Below are positions 32,993 to 40,988 of a stretch of 45,657 nucleotides of DNA, piece after piece. The translations under genes and the position numbers were made by a program. This stretch comes from Lysobacter sp. (GTDB lineage: Bacteria > Pseudomonadota > Gammaproteobacteria > Burkholderiales > Usitatibacteraceae), in NCBI GenBank assembly GCA_023700985.1, contig JAMPXV010000002.1, positions 1 through 45,657 on the forward strand, read 5' to 3'. Position 1 is the first letter of the stretch; each line of letters begins with the position of its first letter. The notes below the pieces were generated by a model. The model was not told the DNA's origin. It saw nothing but the letters and a program-made list of their open reading frames with translations, and made no database searches.

Positions 32993-33895
32993 ATGGACAA
33001 GTTCAAGGAGCTGACAACCTTCGTGGATGTCGCGCAGCGCGGCAGCCTGTCGGCTGCTGCCCGCGAGGAAGGCATCACGCCGGCGATGGTGGGGCGGCGG
33101 ATAGACCAGCTCGAGGAGCGCCTTGGCGTGAAGCTCTTCAAGCGCTCCACGCGAAAGGTCACCCTCACCCCGGAGGGTGCCACATTCTACGAGGATTGCC
33201 ACCGGGTCCTCGAGGAGCTGCGCTCCGCCGAGGACGCGCTGACCGTCGGCGCCAAGAGCGCGGCCGGCCGGCTCATCGTCACGGCGCCCACCGCGTTCGG
33301 CCGCAAGCACATCGCGCCGCACCTGCCGTCGTTCCTCGCGGCGCACCCCAACCTCGCCGTGCAGCTGCACCTGTCGGAGCGGATCGTCGACCTCAAGAAC
33401 GAGCGCTTCGACCTCGCCATCCGGATCGCGGACCTCAAGAGCGCGGACCTCGTGGCCGTGAAGCTGGCCCGCAACCACCGCGTGGTCTGCGGGGCGCCGG
33501 CCTACTTCAAGCGCGCGGGCCGCCCCGCCACGCTGGCCGACCTCGCGCGCCACAACTGCCTCGTCACGAGCACCGAGGAGGGCGTGGCCGACACCTGGTC
33601 GTTCCACGACCGCGGCAAGCCCGTCACCGTCAAGGTGACCGGAAACCTGCAGTGCAACGACGGCGAGGTGCTCACGCGCTGGGCGCTGGCCGGCGAGGGC
33701 CTCGCCCTGCGCAGCGCCTGGGAAGTGAGCGAGGAAGTGAAGAAGGGGCGCCTGGTGTCGGTGCTCGACGAGTTCGCCGTGCCCGGCAACAACGTCTACG
33801 CCGTGTTCCCGGAGCGCCGGCTGCTGCCCGCCAAGGTGCGCTTCTTCATCGACCACCTCAAGAAGGCCTTCGGGGATCCTCCCTACTGGGAGTAA
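32993..33895 (+). CDS. LysR-family transcriptional regulator
   Basis: MDKFKELTTFVDVAQRGSLSAAAREEGITPAMVGRRIDQLEERLGVKLFKRSTRKVTLTPEG; divergent from aceB. Confidence 0.9.
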   Translation: MDKFKELTTFVDVAQRGSLSAAAREEGITPAMVGRRIDQLEERLGVKLFKRSTRKVTLTPEGATFYEDCHRVLEELRSAEDALTVGAKSAAGRLIVTAPTAFGRKHIAPHLPSFLAAHPNLAVQLHLSERIVDLKNERFDLAIRIADLKSADLVAVKLARNHRVVCGAPAYFKRAGRPATLADLARHNCLVTSTEEGVADTWSFHDRGKPVTVKVTGNLQCNDGEVLTRWALAGEGLALRSAWEVSEEVKKGRLVSVLDEFAVPGNNVYAVFPERRLLPAKVRFFIDHLKKAFGDPPYWE

Positions 33896-34012
33896 GCCGG
33901 AGGAAAAGGGGTCAGAGTCATTTCGAGGAAAAGGGGTCAGAGTCATTTCACCGGAAGCCCGAAGGGTTCTTCGGGAAAGTGAAATGACTCTGACCCCTTT
34001 TCCTCCGGCTTA
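33893..34012. repeat. GGGGTCAGAGTCATTTC inverted repeat between convergent genes
   Basis: Outer arm TAAGCCGGAGGAAAAGGGGTCAGAGTCATTTC (33893-33924), a duplicated inner copy (33925-33951), and the reverse complement at 33979-34012. Confidence 0.93.
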
Positions 34013-34768
34013 CCGGAAGTCCTTGACCACGTGCTGCTGCCGCCGGCTCACGGCCAGGCGCTCGCCGGTTTCCCGGATGACCACGGACCAGCCCGAGTCG
34101 CTCCCCGGGTCGTGGCGCTCGAAGCCCTCGATCGCGGCGCGGGCCACGAGGCAGTTGCGGTGCACGCGCACGAACGCGTCGCCGAACTCCTCCTCCAGCC
34201 GGGTGAGGGATTCCTCGACGATGAACTCGCGGGCCGCGGTTCGCACGGTCAGGTACTTGAGCTCCGCGCGCAGGTACAGGACGTCCGCGACCGGCACCAG
34301 GTGGATGCGGCCGCGCTCGTGGACGCTCAGGTGCCTGCGGGGCTGGCCCGCCGCCGCGGCCAGCGCCTCGCGGGATGGGGCCGCCGCCACCGCCTTGCGG
34401 AGCGCGGCCAGGAGGCGCTCGACGCGGATGGGCTTCAGGAGGTAATCGATCGCGTTCACCTCGAAGGCCTTGATCGCGTACGCGTCGAAGGCGGTGGTGA
34501 AGACGATGCCCGGCGGGTGGGCCATGGCCGCCAGGTGCCGCGCCGCCTCGATGCCGTCGACGAGGGGCATGCGGATGTCCAGGAGGACGATGTCCACCTT
34601 CTCCCGGCTGGCGATCTCCAGCACCTCGCGTCCGTTCCCCGCCTCGTCGACGATGACCAGCGGGAACTCGGCGCGGCAGTCGTCCAGGAGGTCGCGCAGC
34701 CGCGCGCGCGCCGGGGCCTCGTCGTCGGCGATGAGGACGCGGGGGACCTGGGCCTGGGCGAGCGTCAT
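34010..34768 (-). CDS. algR: LytTR response regulator, AlgR-like
   Basis: [23 protein letters not shown]...[22 protein letters not shown]...[21 protein letters not shown]. Confidence 0.85.
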   Translation of the reverse strand: MTLAQAQVPRVLIADDEAPARARLRDLLDDCRAEFPLVIVDEAGNGREVLEIASREKVDIVLLDIRMPLVDGIEAARHLAAMAHPPGIVFTTAFDAYAIKAFEVNAIDYLLKPIRVERLLAALRKAVAAAPSREALAAAAGQPRRHLSVHERGRIHLVPVADVLYLRAELKYLTVRTAAREFIVEESLTRLEEEFGDAFVRVHRNCLVARAAIEGFERHDPGSDSGWSVVIRETGERLAVSRRQQHVVKDFR

Positions 34769-35781
34769 CGGGGCATGGTGATGTAGGGCAGGCGGATCGT
34801 CACTTCGTAGTTCGGCCCCTCCACGCGCGAGCGCATGCTCGCCTCGGCGTCGAAGTGCAGCTGCAGGCGCTCGCGGATGTTGGCGAGCGCCATCCGGTTG
34901 CCCGAGTGGCGGTCCCCGTCGGGATGGAAGGGGTTGGTCAGGCGGATGAGGATCTCCTCGCCAACGCGGGCGACCTCGATCGCCACCTCGCCGCCCTGCG
35001 CGAGGGGCTCGACCCCGTGGTAGACGGCGTTCTCCACCAGGGGCTGCAGCAGGAACGCCGGAACGAGGGCGTCCTCGGGAACTCCCTCGGTCCGCCAGGA
35101 CACGCGCAGCCGCTCGCCCAGCCGCAGCTCCTCGATGGCGAGGTACTGGCGGGCGATCCCGATCTCCTTCGCGATCGGGGTGAGCGAGCTGTTGTCGGCC
35201 ATGAACACGCGGAAGAGGTCCGCCAGGTCCTCGAGCGCCCGCTCGGCGCGCCGGGGGTCGCTGCGGATGAGCGACAGGACGGCGTTGATGCTGTTGAAGA
35301 GGAAGTGGGGGCGGATGCGCGCCTGCAGCGCCTCGATGCGCGCCTGCGCGATGGCGGGCGACTGCGCGCGCGCGCGCAGGTCGAAGTAGGCGAGGATCAC
35401 GCCGGTCACGAAGATGACGAAGAACGCCTGGCGGCCGAAGGGCACCGGCGCCTGGTCGAGGAACATCGACCCGAAGACCGCCCCCCAGCCCCAGGCGAGC
35501 GCCAGCTCCAGGGCCACCACGGCGGCCAGCGCCGCGGCGTAGGGCAGCGCGTGCAGGAACCGGCGTCCCGCGCACAGGAGCATGAGGGAAACGATGAGGA
35601 CGGGCTCGGCGAGCGCCGCGCCGGCGAGGAACTGCCCGGCCACGTCCGCGGCCTGGCGCGAGCCCGCCACCGCCGCGGCCAGCACGAAGAGGTTGGCGAT
35701 GACCAGCACGCGCAGCATCACCCCCAGGTTGCAGAAGTTCGGCAACCGGATGCCCGCACCCGTCTGATTTATACTCGGCAC
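34765..35781 (-). CDS. LytS-type sensor histidine kinase, AlgZ/FimS-like
   Basis: [26 protein letters not shown]...[24 protein letters not shown]...LVENAVYHG. Start ambiguous; the GTG at 35781 is one candidate. Confidence 0.82.
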   Translation of the reverse strand: MPSINQTGAGIRLPNFCNLGVMLRVLVIANLFVLAAAVAGSRQAADVAGQFLAGAALAEPVLIVSLMLLCAGRRFLHALPYAAALAAVVALELALAWGWGAVFGSMFLDQAPVPFGRQAFFVIFVTGVILAYFDLRARAQSPAIAQARIEALQARIRPHFLFNSINAVLSLIRSDPRRAERALEDLADLFRVFMADNSSLTPIAKEIGIARQYLAIEELRLGERLRVSWRTEGVPEDALVPAFLLQPLVENAVYHGVEPLAQGGEVAIEVARVGEEILIRLTNPFHPDGDRHSGNRMALANIRERLQLHFDAEASMRSRVEGPNYEVTIRLPYITMPR

Positions 35782-35811
35782 GCAGCCATTCTTCCCGACG
35801 CGGCCGACTCC

Positions 35812-37218
35812 ATGCAACACGAAGATTCCGAAAACGGCGTGCAGGCGCCCGCCAAGGCCTGGTCCGGCCGCTTCGCCGAGCCCGCCGACCGGCTCATGCA
35901 GCGCTACACCGCCTCCGTCTCCTTCGACCAGCGCCTCGCCGAATTCGACATCCGCGGCTCGCTGGCCCACGCGCGCATGCTGGCGCGGTGCGGCATCCTC
36001 CCGCCGGGCGACCTGGAGGCGATCGAACGCGGGATGGCGCAGGTCGCCACCGAGATCCGGGAGGGGCGCTTCGAGTGGTCCGTCGCGCGGGAAGACGTCC
36101 ACCTGAACATCGAGCACCGGCTCACCGAACTGGTGGGCGACGCCGGCAAGCGGCTGCACACCGCCCGGTCGCGCAACGACCAGGTGGCCACCGACATCCG
36201 CCTCTGGCTGCGCGAGGAGATCGACGGGCTCCTCGCCCGCCTCCGCGCGGTGCGCGGGCGGCTGCTCGACCTGGCCGAGTCCAATGCCGCCACCGTGATG
36301 CCCGGCTTCACGCACATGCAGGTCGCCCAGCCGGTGACCTTCGGGCACCACCTGATGGCCTACTTCGAGATGTTCACCCGCGACGCGGACCGCCTGGCCG
36401 ACTGCCGCCGGCGCGCCAACCGCCTGCCGCTGGGGGCCGCGGCGCTGGCCGGGACGAGCTTCCCCATCGACCGCGAGTCGGTCGCGGCGGAGCTGGGCTT
36501 CGACGGCGTGTGCGAGAACTCGCTGGACGCCGTGTCGGACCGGGACTTCGCCATCGAATTCCTGGCCGCCGGGGCGCTCGCCATGGCCCACGTGTCGCGC
36601 CTGTCCGAGGAGCTGGTGCTGTGGATGAACCCGCGGTTCGGGTTCGTGGACATCGCCGACCGCTTCTGCACCGGCTCGTCGATCATGCCGCAGAAGAAGA
36701 ACCCGGACGTCCCGGAGCTCATGCGCGGCAAGTCGGGCCGCGTCTACGGCGCCCTGGTCGCTCTCCTCACCCTCGTGAAGGGCCAGCCGCTCGCCTACAA
36801 CAAGGACAACCAGGAGGACAAGGAGCCGCTCTTCGACGCCGCCGACACGCTCGCCGACACGTTCACGCTCCTGGCGGAGCTGCTGGGCGGCGTCACGGCG
36901 CGGCCGGACCGGATGCGCGCGGCGCTGGACGAGGGCTTCGCCACGGCGACCGACCTCGCCGACTATCTCGTCCGCAAGGGGGTGCCCTTCCGCGACGCCC
37001 ACGAGATCGTCGCCCGCGCGGTGCGCGAGGCGGAACTCGCCGGCCGCGACCTGTCCGGGCTGTCCCTGGAGCGGCTGCAGGCGTTCTCGCCGCGCATCGA
37101 GGCCGACGTCTTCGACGTGCTCACGCCCGAAGGATCGGTGGCCGCGCGCCGCCACACCGGCGGAACGGCCCCCGAGGCGGTTCGCGCCGCGATCGCCCGG
37201 GCGCGGGCGCGGCTCTAG
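35812..37218 (+). CDS. argH: Argininosuccinate lyase
   Basis: [43 protein letters not shown]...[26 protein letters not shown]. Confidence 0.95.
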   Translation: MQHEDSENGVQAPAKAWSGRFAEPADRLMQRYTASVSFDQRLAEFDIRGSLAHARMLARCGILPPGDLEAIERGMAQVATEIREGRFEWSVAREDVHLNIEHRLTELVGDAGKRLHTARSRNDQVATDIRLWLREEIDGLLARLRAVRGRLLDLAESNAATVMPGFTHMQVAQPVTFGHHLMAYFEMFTRDADRLADCRRRANRLPLGAAALAGTSFPIDRESVAAELGFDGVCENSLDAVSDRDFAIEFLAAGALAMAHVSRLSEELVLWMNPRFGFVDIADRFCTGSSIMPQKKNPDVPELMRGKSGRVYGALVALLTLVKGQPLAYNKDNQEDKEPLFDAADTLADTFTLLAELLGGVTARPDRMRAALDEGFATATDLADYLVRKGVPFRDAHEIVARAVREAELAGRDLSGLSLERLQAFSPRIEADVFDVLTPEGSVAARRHTGGTAPEAVRAAIARARARL

Positions 37219-37231
37219 GCGCCGCCCGCCC

Positions 37232-37813
37232 CTACTCGCCCTCCCGCTTCGCCTCGTACAGCCAGCACAGGCGCCGCGTCTCCGGCCCGGAGAGGCGGTC
37301 GCCCATCAGCCCGCACCGGGAGATGCGCTGCGAGAGCTTCTGGCAGTGGGTGCAGTCGGTGCACTCGCCGAACATGGCCCCCTCGTTGTCCTCCTGGAAG
37401 GTGGCCAGCGTCTCGCGCAGGGCGGAAGTGGCGTTGCGGATGCGGTTGGGGCTGATGTTGCGCGTCGCGTTCTGCCAGGCGAGCGCCGGCTGCGCCTCGT
37501 AGAGCAGCTGCTCGCCGGCGGTGGAAAGGCGAAGCCGCACGACGCGGCGGTCCACGTCGTCCTGGTAGCGCTCGATGAGGCCCCGGCGGTCCAGGATGAG
37601 GAGCGTCTGGGAGACCGTCCCCTTGGTGAGGCCGAGGTAGGCGGCCAGGGCCTGCGGCGTGTTGGAGTAGCGGTTCGCCTTGCTAAGATAGACGAGCGCG
37701 TGCAGGTGGACCGGCTGCAGGTTCTCGTCGGATCCCGCCTTGCGCAGCTCCGCCCGCATGAGGTTGGCCAGCCGCTCCACCAGCTCCAGAAGCACCAGCG
37801 GGTTCTTGTCCAA
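37232..37813 (-). CDS. MarR-family regulator with Cys-rich C-terminal extension
   Basis: HTH region (NTPQALAAYLGLTKGTVSQTLLILDRRGLIERYQDDVDRRVVRLRLS) and CTDCTHCQKLSQRISRC...RRLCWLYE. Confidence 0.85.
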   Translation of the reverse strand: MDKNPLVLLELVERLANLMRAELRKAGSDENLQPVHLHALVYLSKANRYSNTPQALAAYLGLTKGTVSQTLLILDRRGLIERYQDDVDRRVVRLRLSTAGEQLLYEAQPALAWQNATRNISPNRIRNATSALRETLATFQEDNEGAMFGECTDCTHCQKLSQRISRCGLMGDRLSGPETRRLCWLYEAKREGE

Positions 37814-37848
37814 GTGTTCCCTTCCCGCGCTCCGCGCGCACCCAATTA

Positions 37849-37911
37849 GTATCGGGTCGACACCTGAATGTCAAGGAATTGCGCGGGCGACTTTTCGTGT
37901 CGAGTCGACAC
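37849..37911. promoter_or_regulatory. Paired 15-bp palindromic operators upstream of the MarR-family gene
   Basis: GTATCGGGTCGACAC (37849-37863) and the perfect palindrome GTGTCGAGTCGACAC (37897-37911), 13/15 identical, 48 bp apart. Confidence 0.65.
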
Positions 37912-37944
37912 ATTCCCCGGAAACGGGGGCCCGCGGGCGCGAAA

Positions 37945-38256
37945 TCAGCCGAATCGCAGGCTTTCGCCCGCCTGCTCGGCCGCGATTCTCGAGAGCGAAG
38001 CGAAGAGCTCCGCACCGGAGCGCGTGTCGCGCCACGCGCCGTCCTTCCACGCGAAGTGGAAGCCGCCGGAGCGCGCGGCCACCCAGATCTCGCGGTTGGG
38101 CGTCTGGCGGTTGACGATGATGCGGGTGCCGTCCGGGCATTCGAGGGTGAGGATGCCGGCCTCGAGGTCCGCGTCGAGGCCCTCCGAGGCCTCGGCGGCG
38201 CGCTCGACGCGGGCGAGGATCTCGTCGACCGCGCGGTGGAATTCGCTCTCGTTCAT
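37945..38256 (-). CDS. cyaY: Iron donor / frataxin-like protein CyaY
   Basis: MNESEFHRAVDEILARVERAAEASEGLDADLEAGILTLECPDGTRIIVNRQTPNREIWVAARSGGFHFAWKDGAWRDTRSG. Confidence 0.93.
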   Translation of the reverse strand: MNESEFHRAVDEILARVERAAEASEGLDADLEAGILTLECPDGTRIIVNRQTPNREIWVAARSGGFHFAWKDGAWRDTRSGAELFASLSRIAAEQAGESLRFG

Positions 38257-38289
38257 GGGCGCTCGAAGGGCTGTGCTACGCTTTCGCGC

Positions 38290-38403
38290 ATGATACGCGC
38301 ACTCGCCTGGATCGCGCTCGCGGCGGCCCTCGCCGCCTGCGGCCAGAAGGGCCCGCTCAAGCTTCCCGAGCCGCCGAAAGCCCCGGCCCCCGCCACCCGA
38401 TGA
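38290..38403 (+). CDS. lptM: Small lipoprotein LptM/YifL
   Basis: MIRALAWIALAAALAACGQKGPLKLPEPPKAPAPATR; lipobox plus GQKGPL; between cyaY and lysA. Confidence 0.88.
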   Translation: MIRALAWIALAAALAACGQKGPLKLPEPPKAPAPATR

Positions 38404-39647
38404 GCGCGATCCGGCGCATCGACGGCGAGCTGTGGATGGAGGGCGTGCGCCTGGCGGAAGTGGCGGCGCGCTTCGGCACCCCCTGCTACGTCTACTCGCG
38501 GGCCGCGATCGAGACGGCCTGGCGCGCCTTCGACGACGCGCTCGCGGGCACCGACCACCTCGTCTGCTACGCGGTCAAGGCGAACTCCAACCTGGCGGTG
38601 CTGGGCCTGCTCGCGCGCCTCGGGTCGGGGTTCGACATCGTCTCCGGCGGGGAGCTCGCGCGCGTGCTCGCCGCCGGCGGGCGCCCCGACCGGATCATCT
38701 TCTCGGGCGTGGGCAAGAGCGAGGAGGAGATGCGCGCCGCGCTCTCGGCGGGCATCCGCTGCTTCAACGTGGAAAGCGAGCCGGAGCTGGAGCGCCTCGA
38801 CGCGGTGGCGCGCGCCATGGGCGTGCGCGCCCCCGTGTCCCTGCGCGTGAACCCCGACGTCGACGCGCGCACCCATCCCTACATCTCCACCGGGCTCAAG
38901 GGCAACAAGTTCGGCATCGCGCACCACCGGGCGCTCGCCGCCTACGAGCTGGCCGCGCGCCTGCCGAACCTGCGGGTGACCGGGATCGACTGCCACATCG
39001 GCTCGCAGATCCTCGACATGGCGCCCCTCGAGGAGGCGCTCGAGCGCGTGCTGGAGCTGGCGGCCGCCGTCGCCGCCCGCGGCATCCCCATCGCCCACGT
39101 CGACGTGGGCGGCGGGCTCGGCATCCGCTACCGCGAGGAGGAGACGGCGCTCGACATCGGGCGCTGGTGCGCCGCGGTGGTCGCGCGACTGGCGGGCAGC
39201 CCCTACTCGCTGGTGCTGGAGCCGGGCCGCGCCATCGTCGGCAACGCCGGCGTCCTGCTCTCCCGCGTCGAGTACCTGAAGCTCGACAAGGACAGGCGCT
39301 TCGCCATCGTGGACGCCTCGATGAGCGAGCTCATCCGCCCGGCCCTCTACGAGGCATGGCACGAGATCGTGCCGCTCGCGGCGCCCGACCGCCCGGAGGC
39401 GCTCTACGACGTGGTCGGCCCGGTGTGCGAGTCCTCGGACGTCCTCGGCACCGACCGGCGCCTGGCCATCGCGCCCGGCGACGGCATCGCCATCCTCTCG
39501 GCGGGCGCGTACGGCATGGTGATGAGCTCCAACTACAACTCCCGCCCGCGGCCGGCGGAGGTGATGGTGGACGGCGCGCGGGCCGTGCAGGTTCGCGCGA
39601 GGGAGACGACGGGCTCCCTCTTCGCGGGCGAATCGACGCTCGACTGA
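38400..39647 (+). CDS. lysA: Diaminopimelate decarboxylase
   Basis: FGTPCYVYSRAAIETAW...CYAVKANSNLAVLGLLARLGSGFDIVSGGEL...GAYGMVMSSNYNSRPRPAEVMVDG. Confidence 0.95.
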   Translation: MSAIRRIDGELWMEGVRLAEVAARFGTPCYVYSRAAIETAWRAFDDALAGTDHLVCYAVKANSNLAVLGLLARLGSGFDIVSGGELARVLAAGGRPDRIIFSGVGKSEEEMRAALSAGIRCFNVESEPELERLDAVARAMGVRAPVSLRVNPDVDARTHPYISTGLKGNKFGIAHHRALAAYELAARLPNLRVTGIDCHIGSQILDMAPLEEALERVLELAAAVAARGIPIAHVDVGGGLGIRYREEETALDIGRWCAAVVARLAGSPYSLVLEPGRAIVGNAGVLLSRVEYLKLDKDRRFAIVDASMSELIRPALYEAWHEIVPLAAPDRPEALYDVVGPVCESSDVLGTDRRLAIAPGDGIAILSAGAYGMVMSSNYNSRPRPAEVMVDGARAVQVRARETTGSLFAGESTLD

Positions 39648-39683
39648 GCGGCGCGGCGGGAATCGCCGGAATTCGACCCCTCG

Positions 39684-39704
39684 ATGGTATCGAATCGATA
39701 CCAT
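39684..39704. promoter_or_regulatory. Perfect 21-bp palindrome (putative operator)
   Basis: ATGGTATCGA-A-TCGATACCAT in the lysA/histone-like intergenic region; no T-tract follows. Confidence 0.5.
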
Positions 39705-39959
39705 TCAGCGGTCAGTTCGATCAAATAGTCGCGCTTGACACGGTCCCAAACCGCGGTTCCGCGTATTTTTTCGCATATCATCCGCTCCACCAAGCCGGTG
39801 CAATGAAGCTGCGCAAGCGGCCCGCGGCACCGGAAAGAGCCACCAGGCTTCACCGTTCGATCGAGAAATCCGGGCGCTTGGTAGTGGCGGGGCCAACGGC
39901 GGAAACGCCGCCCGACACGCGAGAGACACTTCGGTCCAACAATCGAAAGGAGCAAGACG

Positions 39960-40301
39960 ATGGCAACCGCGAAGAAGAAACCCGCTGCGAAGAAGAAGGC
40001 CGCCAAGAAACCGGCCGCGAAGAAGAAGGTCACCAAGAAGCCTGCGGCGAAGAAGAAGCCCGCTGCGAAGAAGAAGCCCGCCGCCAAGAAGAAGCCCGCC
40101 GCCAAGAAGAAGGCTGCGAAGAAGAAGGTAGCGAAGAAGAAGCCCGCGGCCAAGAAGAAGAAGGCTGCGAAGAAGCCGGCCAAGAAAGCCAAGAAGAAGC
40201 CAGCGAAAAAGAAGGCGGCGAAGAAGCCCGCGGCCCCCGCGAAGCCCATGGCTCCTGCGGTCACCCCGGTCATCACCCCGCTGATCAAGCCGATGAGCTG
40301 A
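39960..40301 (+). CDS. Histone H1-like Lys/Ala/Pro-rich DNA-binding protein
   Basis: 113 aa: MATAKKKPAAKKKAAKKPAAKKKVTKKPAAKKK... with neutral tail APAKPMAPAVTPVITPLIKPMS; upstream ATCGAAAGGAGCAAGACG ribosome-binding region. Confidence 0.88.
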   Translation: MATAKKKPAAKKKAAKKPAAKKKVTKKPAAKKKPAAKKKPAAKKKPAAKKKAAKKKVAKKKPAAKKKKAAKKPAKKAKKKPAKKKAAKKPAAPAKPMAPAVTPVITPLIKPMS

Positions 40302-40302
40302 A

Positions 40303-40409
40303 CGGAAGCCCCTGGCTTCCGGGCCCTCAAGGCCTGAACCCGAATACGAGGCGCGACCCGACGGATCGGTTGCGCAAGCCGCCGGAGACGCCGCGCGGGT
40401 CGCGCCTCG
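40303..40409 (+). ncRNA. Candidate structured 3' UTR / small RNA
   Basis: CGGAAGCC-CCT-GGCTTCCG hairpin (40303-40321) and perfect 14-bp inverted repeat CGAGGCGCGACCCG (40347-40360) / CGGGTCGCGCCTCG (40396-40409), followed by an intrinsic terminator. Confidence 0.4.
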
Positions 40410-40432
40410 CAAACGGGTGGTTTTTCCCCCAG

Positions 40433-40469
40433 AAGGCCTCACGCCGTCAGGCGCGGCCTTTTGTTTTTT
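40433..40469 (+). terminator. Intrinsic terminator downstream of the histone-like gene
   Basis: AAGGCC TCAC GCC GTCA GGC GC GGCCTT followed by TTGTTTTTT. Confidence 0.8.
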
Positions 40470-40980
40470 CCGGCTCGAGCGCCCACTCGGCGAGCGTCCG
40501 GTAGGTGCCCTCTCCCGGCACCGACTCCACCAGCGCGAACGTTGCCACCCGCCAGGTCACGGGATCGACCCTCTCCGGCGCCAGGGGCGCGCGCGCGCGA
40601 CGCGCCAGCGTGAGGTGCGCGGCGTACGGGCGGTCGTCCGGCGCGAACCCCGCGTCCCGGACGCGCCGCTCCAGCTGCGCCTGCATCGCCAGGAGCTTTT
40701 CCGGCGGCCGCTCGCACCCTGCCCACGCCACGCGGGCCCGGGCGAAGGCGCCCAGCCGGTCCAGCGCAAGGTCGAACGCCTCCGCGGCCACCCCCTGCGC
40801 CGCGGAGGCGAGCGCCGGGATGCGGGCGGGATCGACCTCGCCGAGGAACACGAGCGTGAGGTGCAGCTTCGCCGCCGCCACGGGCCGCCCTCCCGTCCGG
40901 GAGGAGACCTCCGCCGCCAGGCGCCCGAGCGCGGCGCGCGCGGCGGCGTCGGGCCAGAGGGCGAAGAAGAGCCTCGCCAC
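40447..40980 (-). CDS. thpR: RNA 2',3'-cyclic phosphodiesterase (2'-5' RNA ligase family)
   Basis: (V)ARLFFALWPDAAARAALGRLA...AKLHLTLVFLGEVDPARIPAL...PYAAHLTLARRA; two HxTx motifs. Confidence 0.9.
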   Translation of the reverse strand: MARLFFALWPDAAARAALGRLAAEVSSRTGGRPVAAAKLHLTLVFLGEVDPARIPALASAAQGVAAEAFDLALDRLGAFARARVAWAGCERPPEKLLAMQAQLERRVRDAGFAPDDRPYAAHLTLARRARAPLAPERVDPVTWRVATFALVESVPGEGTYRTLAEWALEPEKTKGRA

Positions 40981-40988
40981 GCGCGCCC

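Noticed and set aside
35812-37155. Minus-strand extension of the AlgZ-like ORF antisense to argH (796 aa total)
   Set aside because: Open frame reflects GC-rich codon structure; homology-like sequence starts only near [15 protein letters not shown].
39735-39769. TTGACA...TATTTT promoter for the histone-like gene
   Set aside because: TTGACA (39735-39740) is perfect but the nearest -10-like hexamer is 23 bp away, too long for a confident sigma-70 promoter.
39533-40330. Phe/Ala/Gly-rich minus-strand ORF (FFAAGFFLAAGFF)
   Set aside because: It is the reverse complement of the AAKK codon repeats, so its TM-like look is an artefact.
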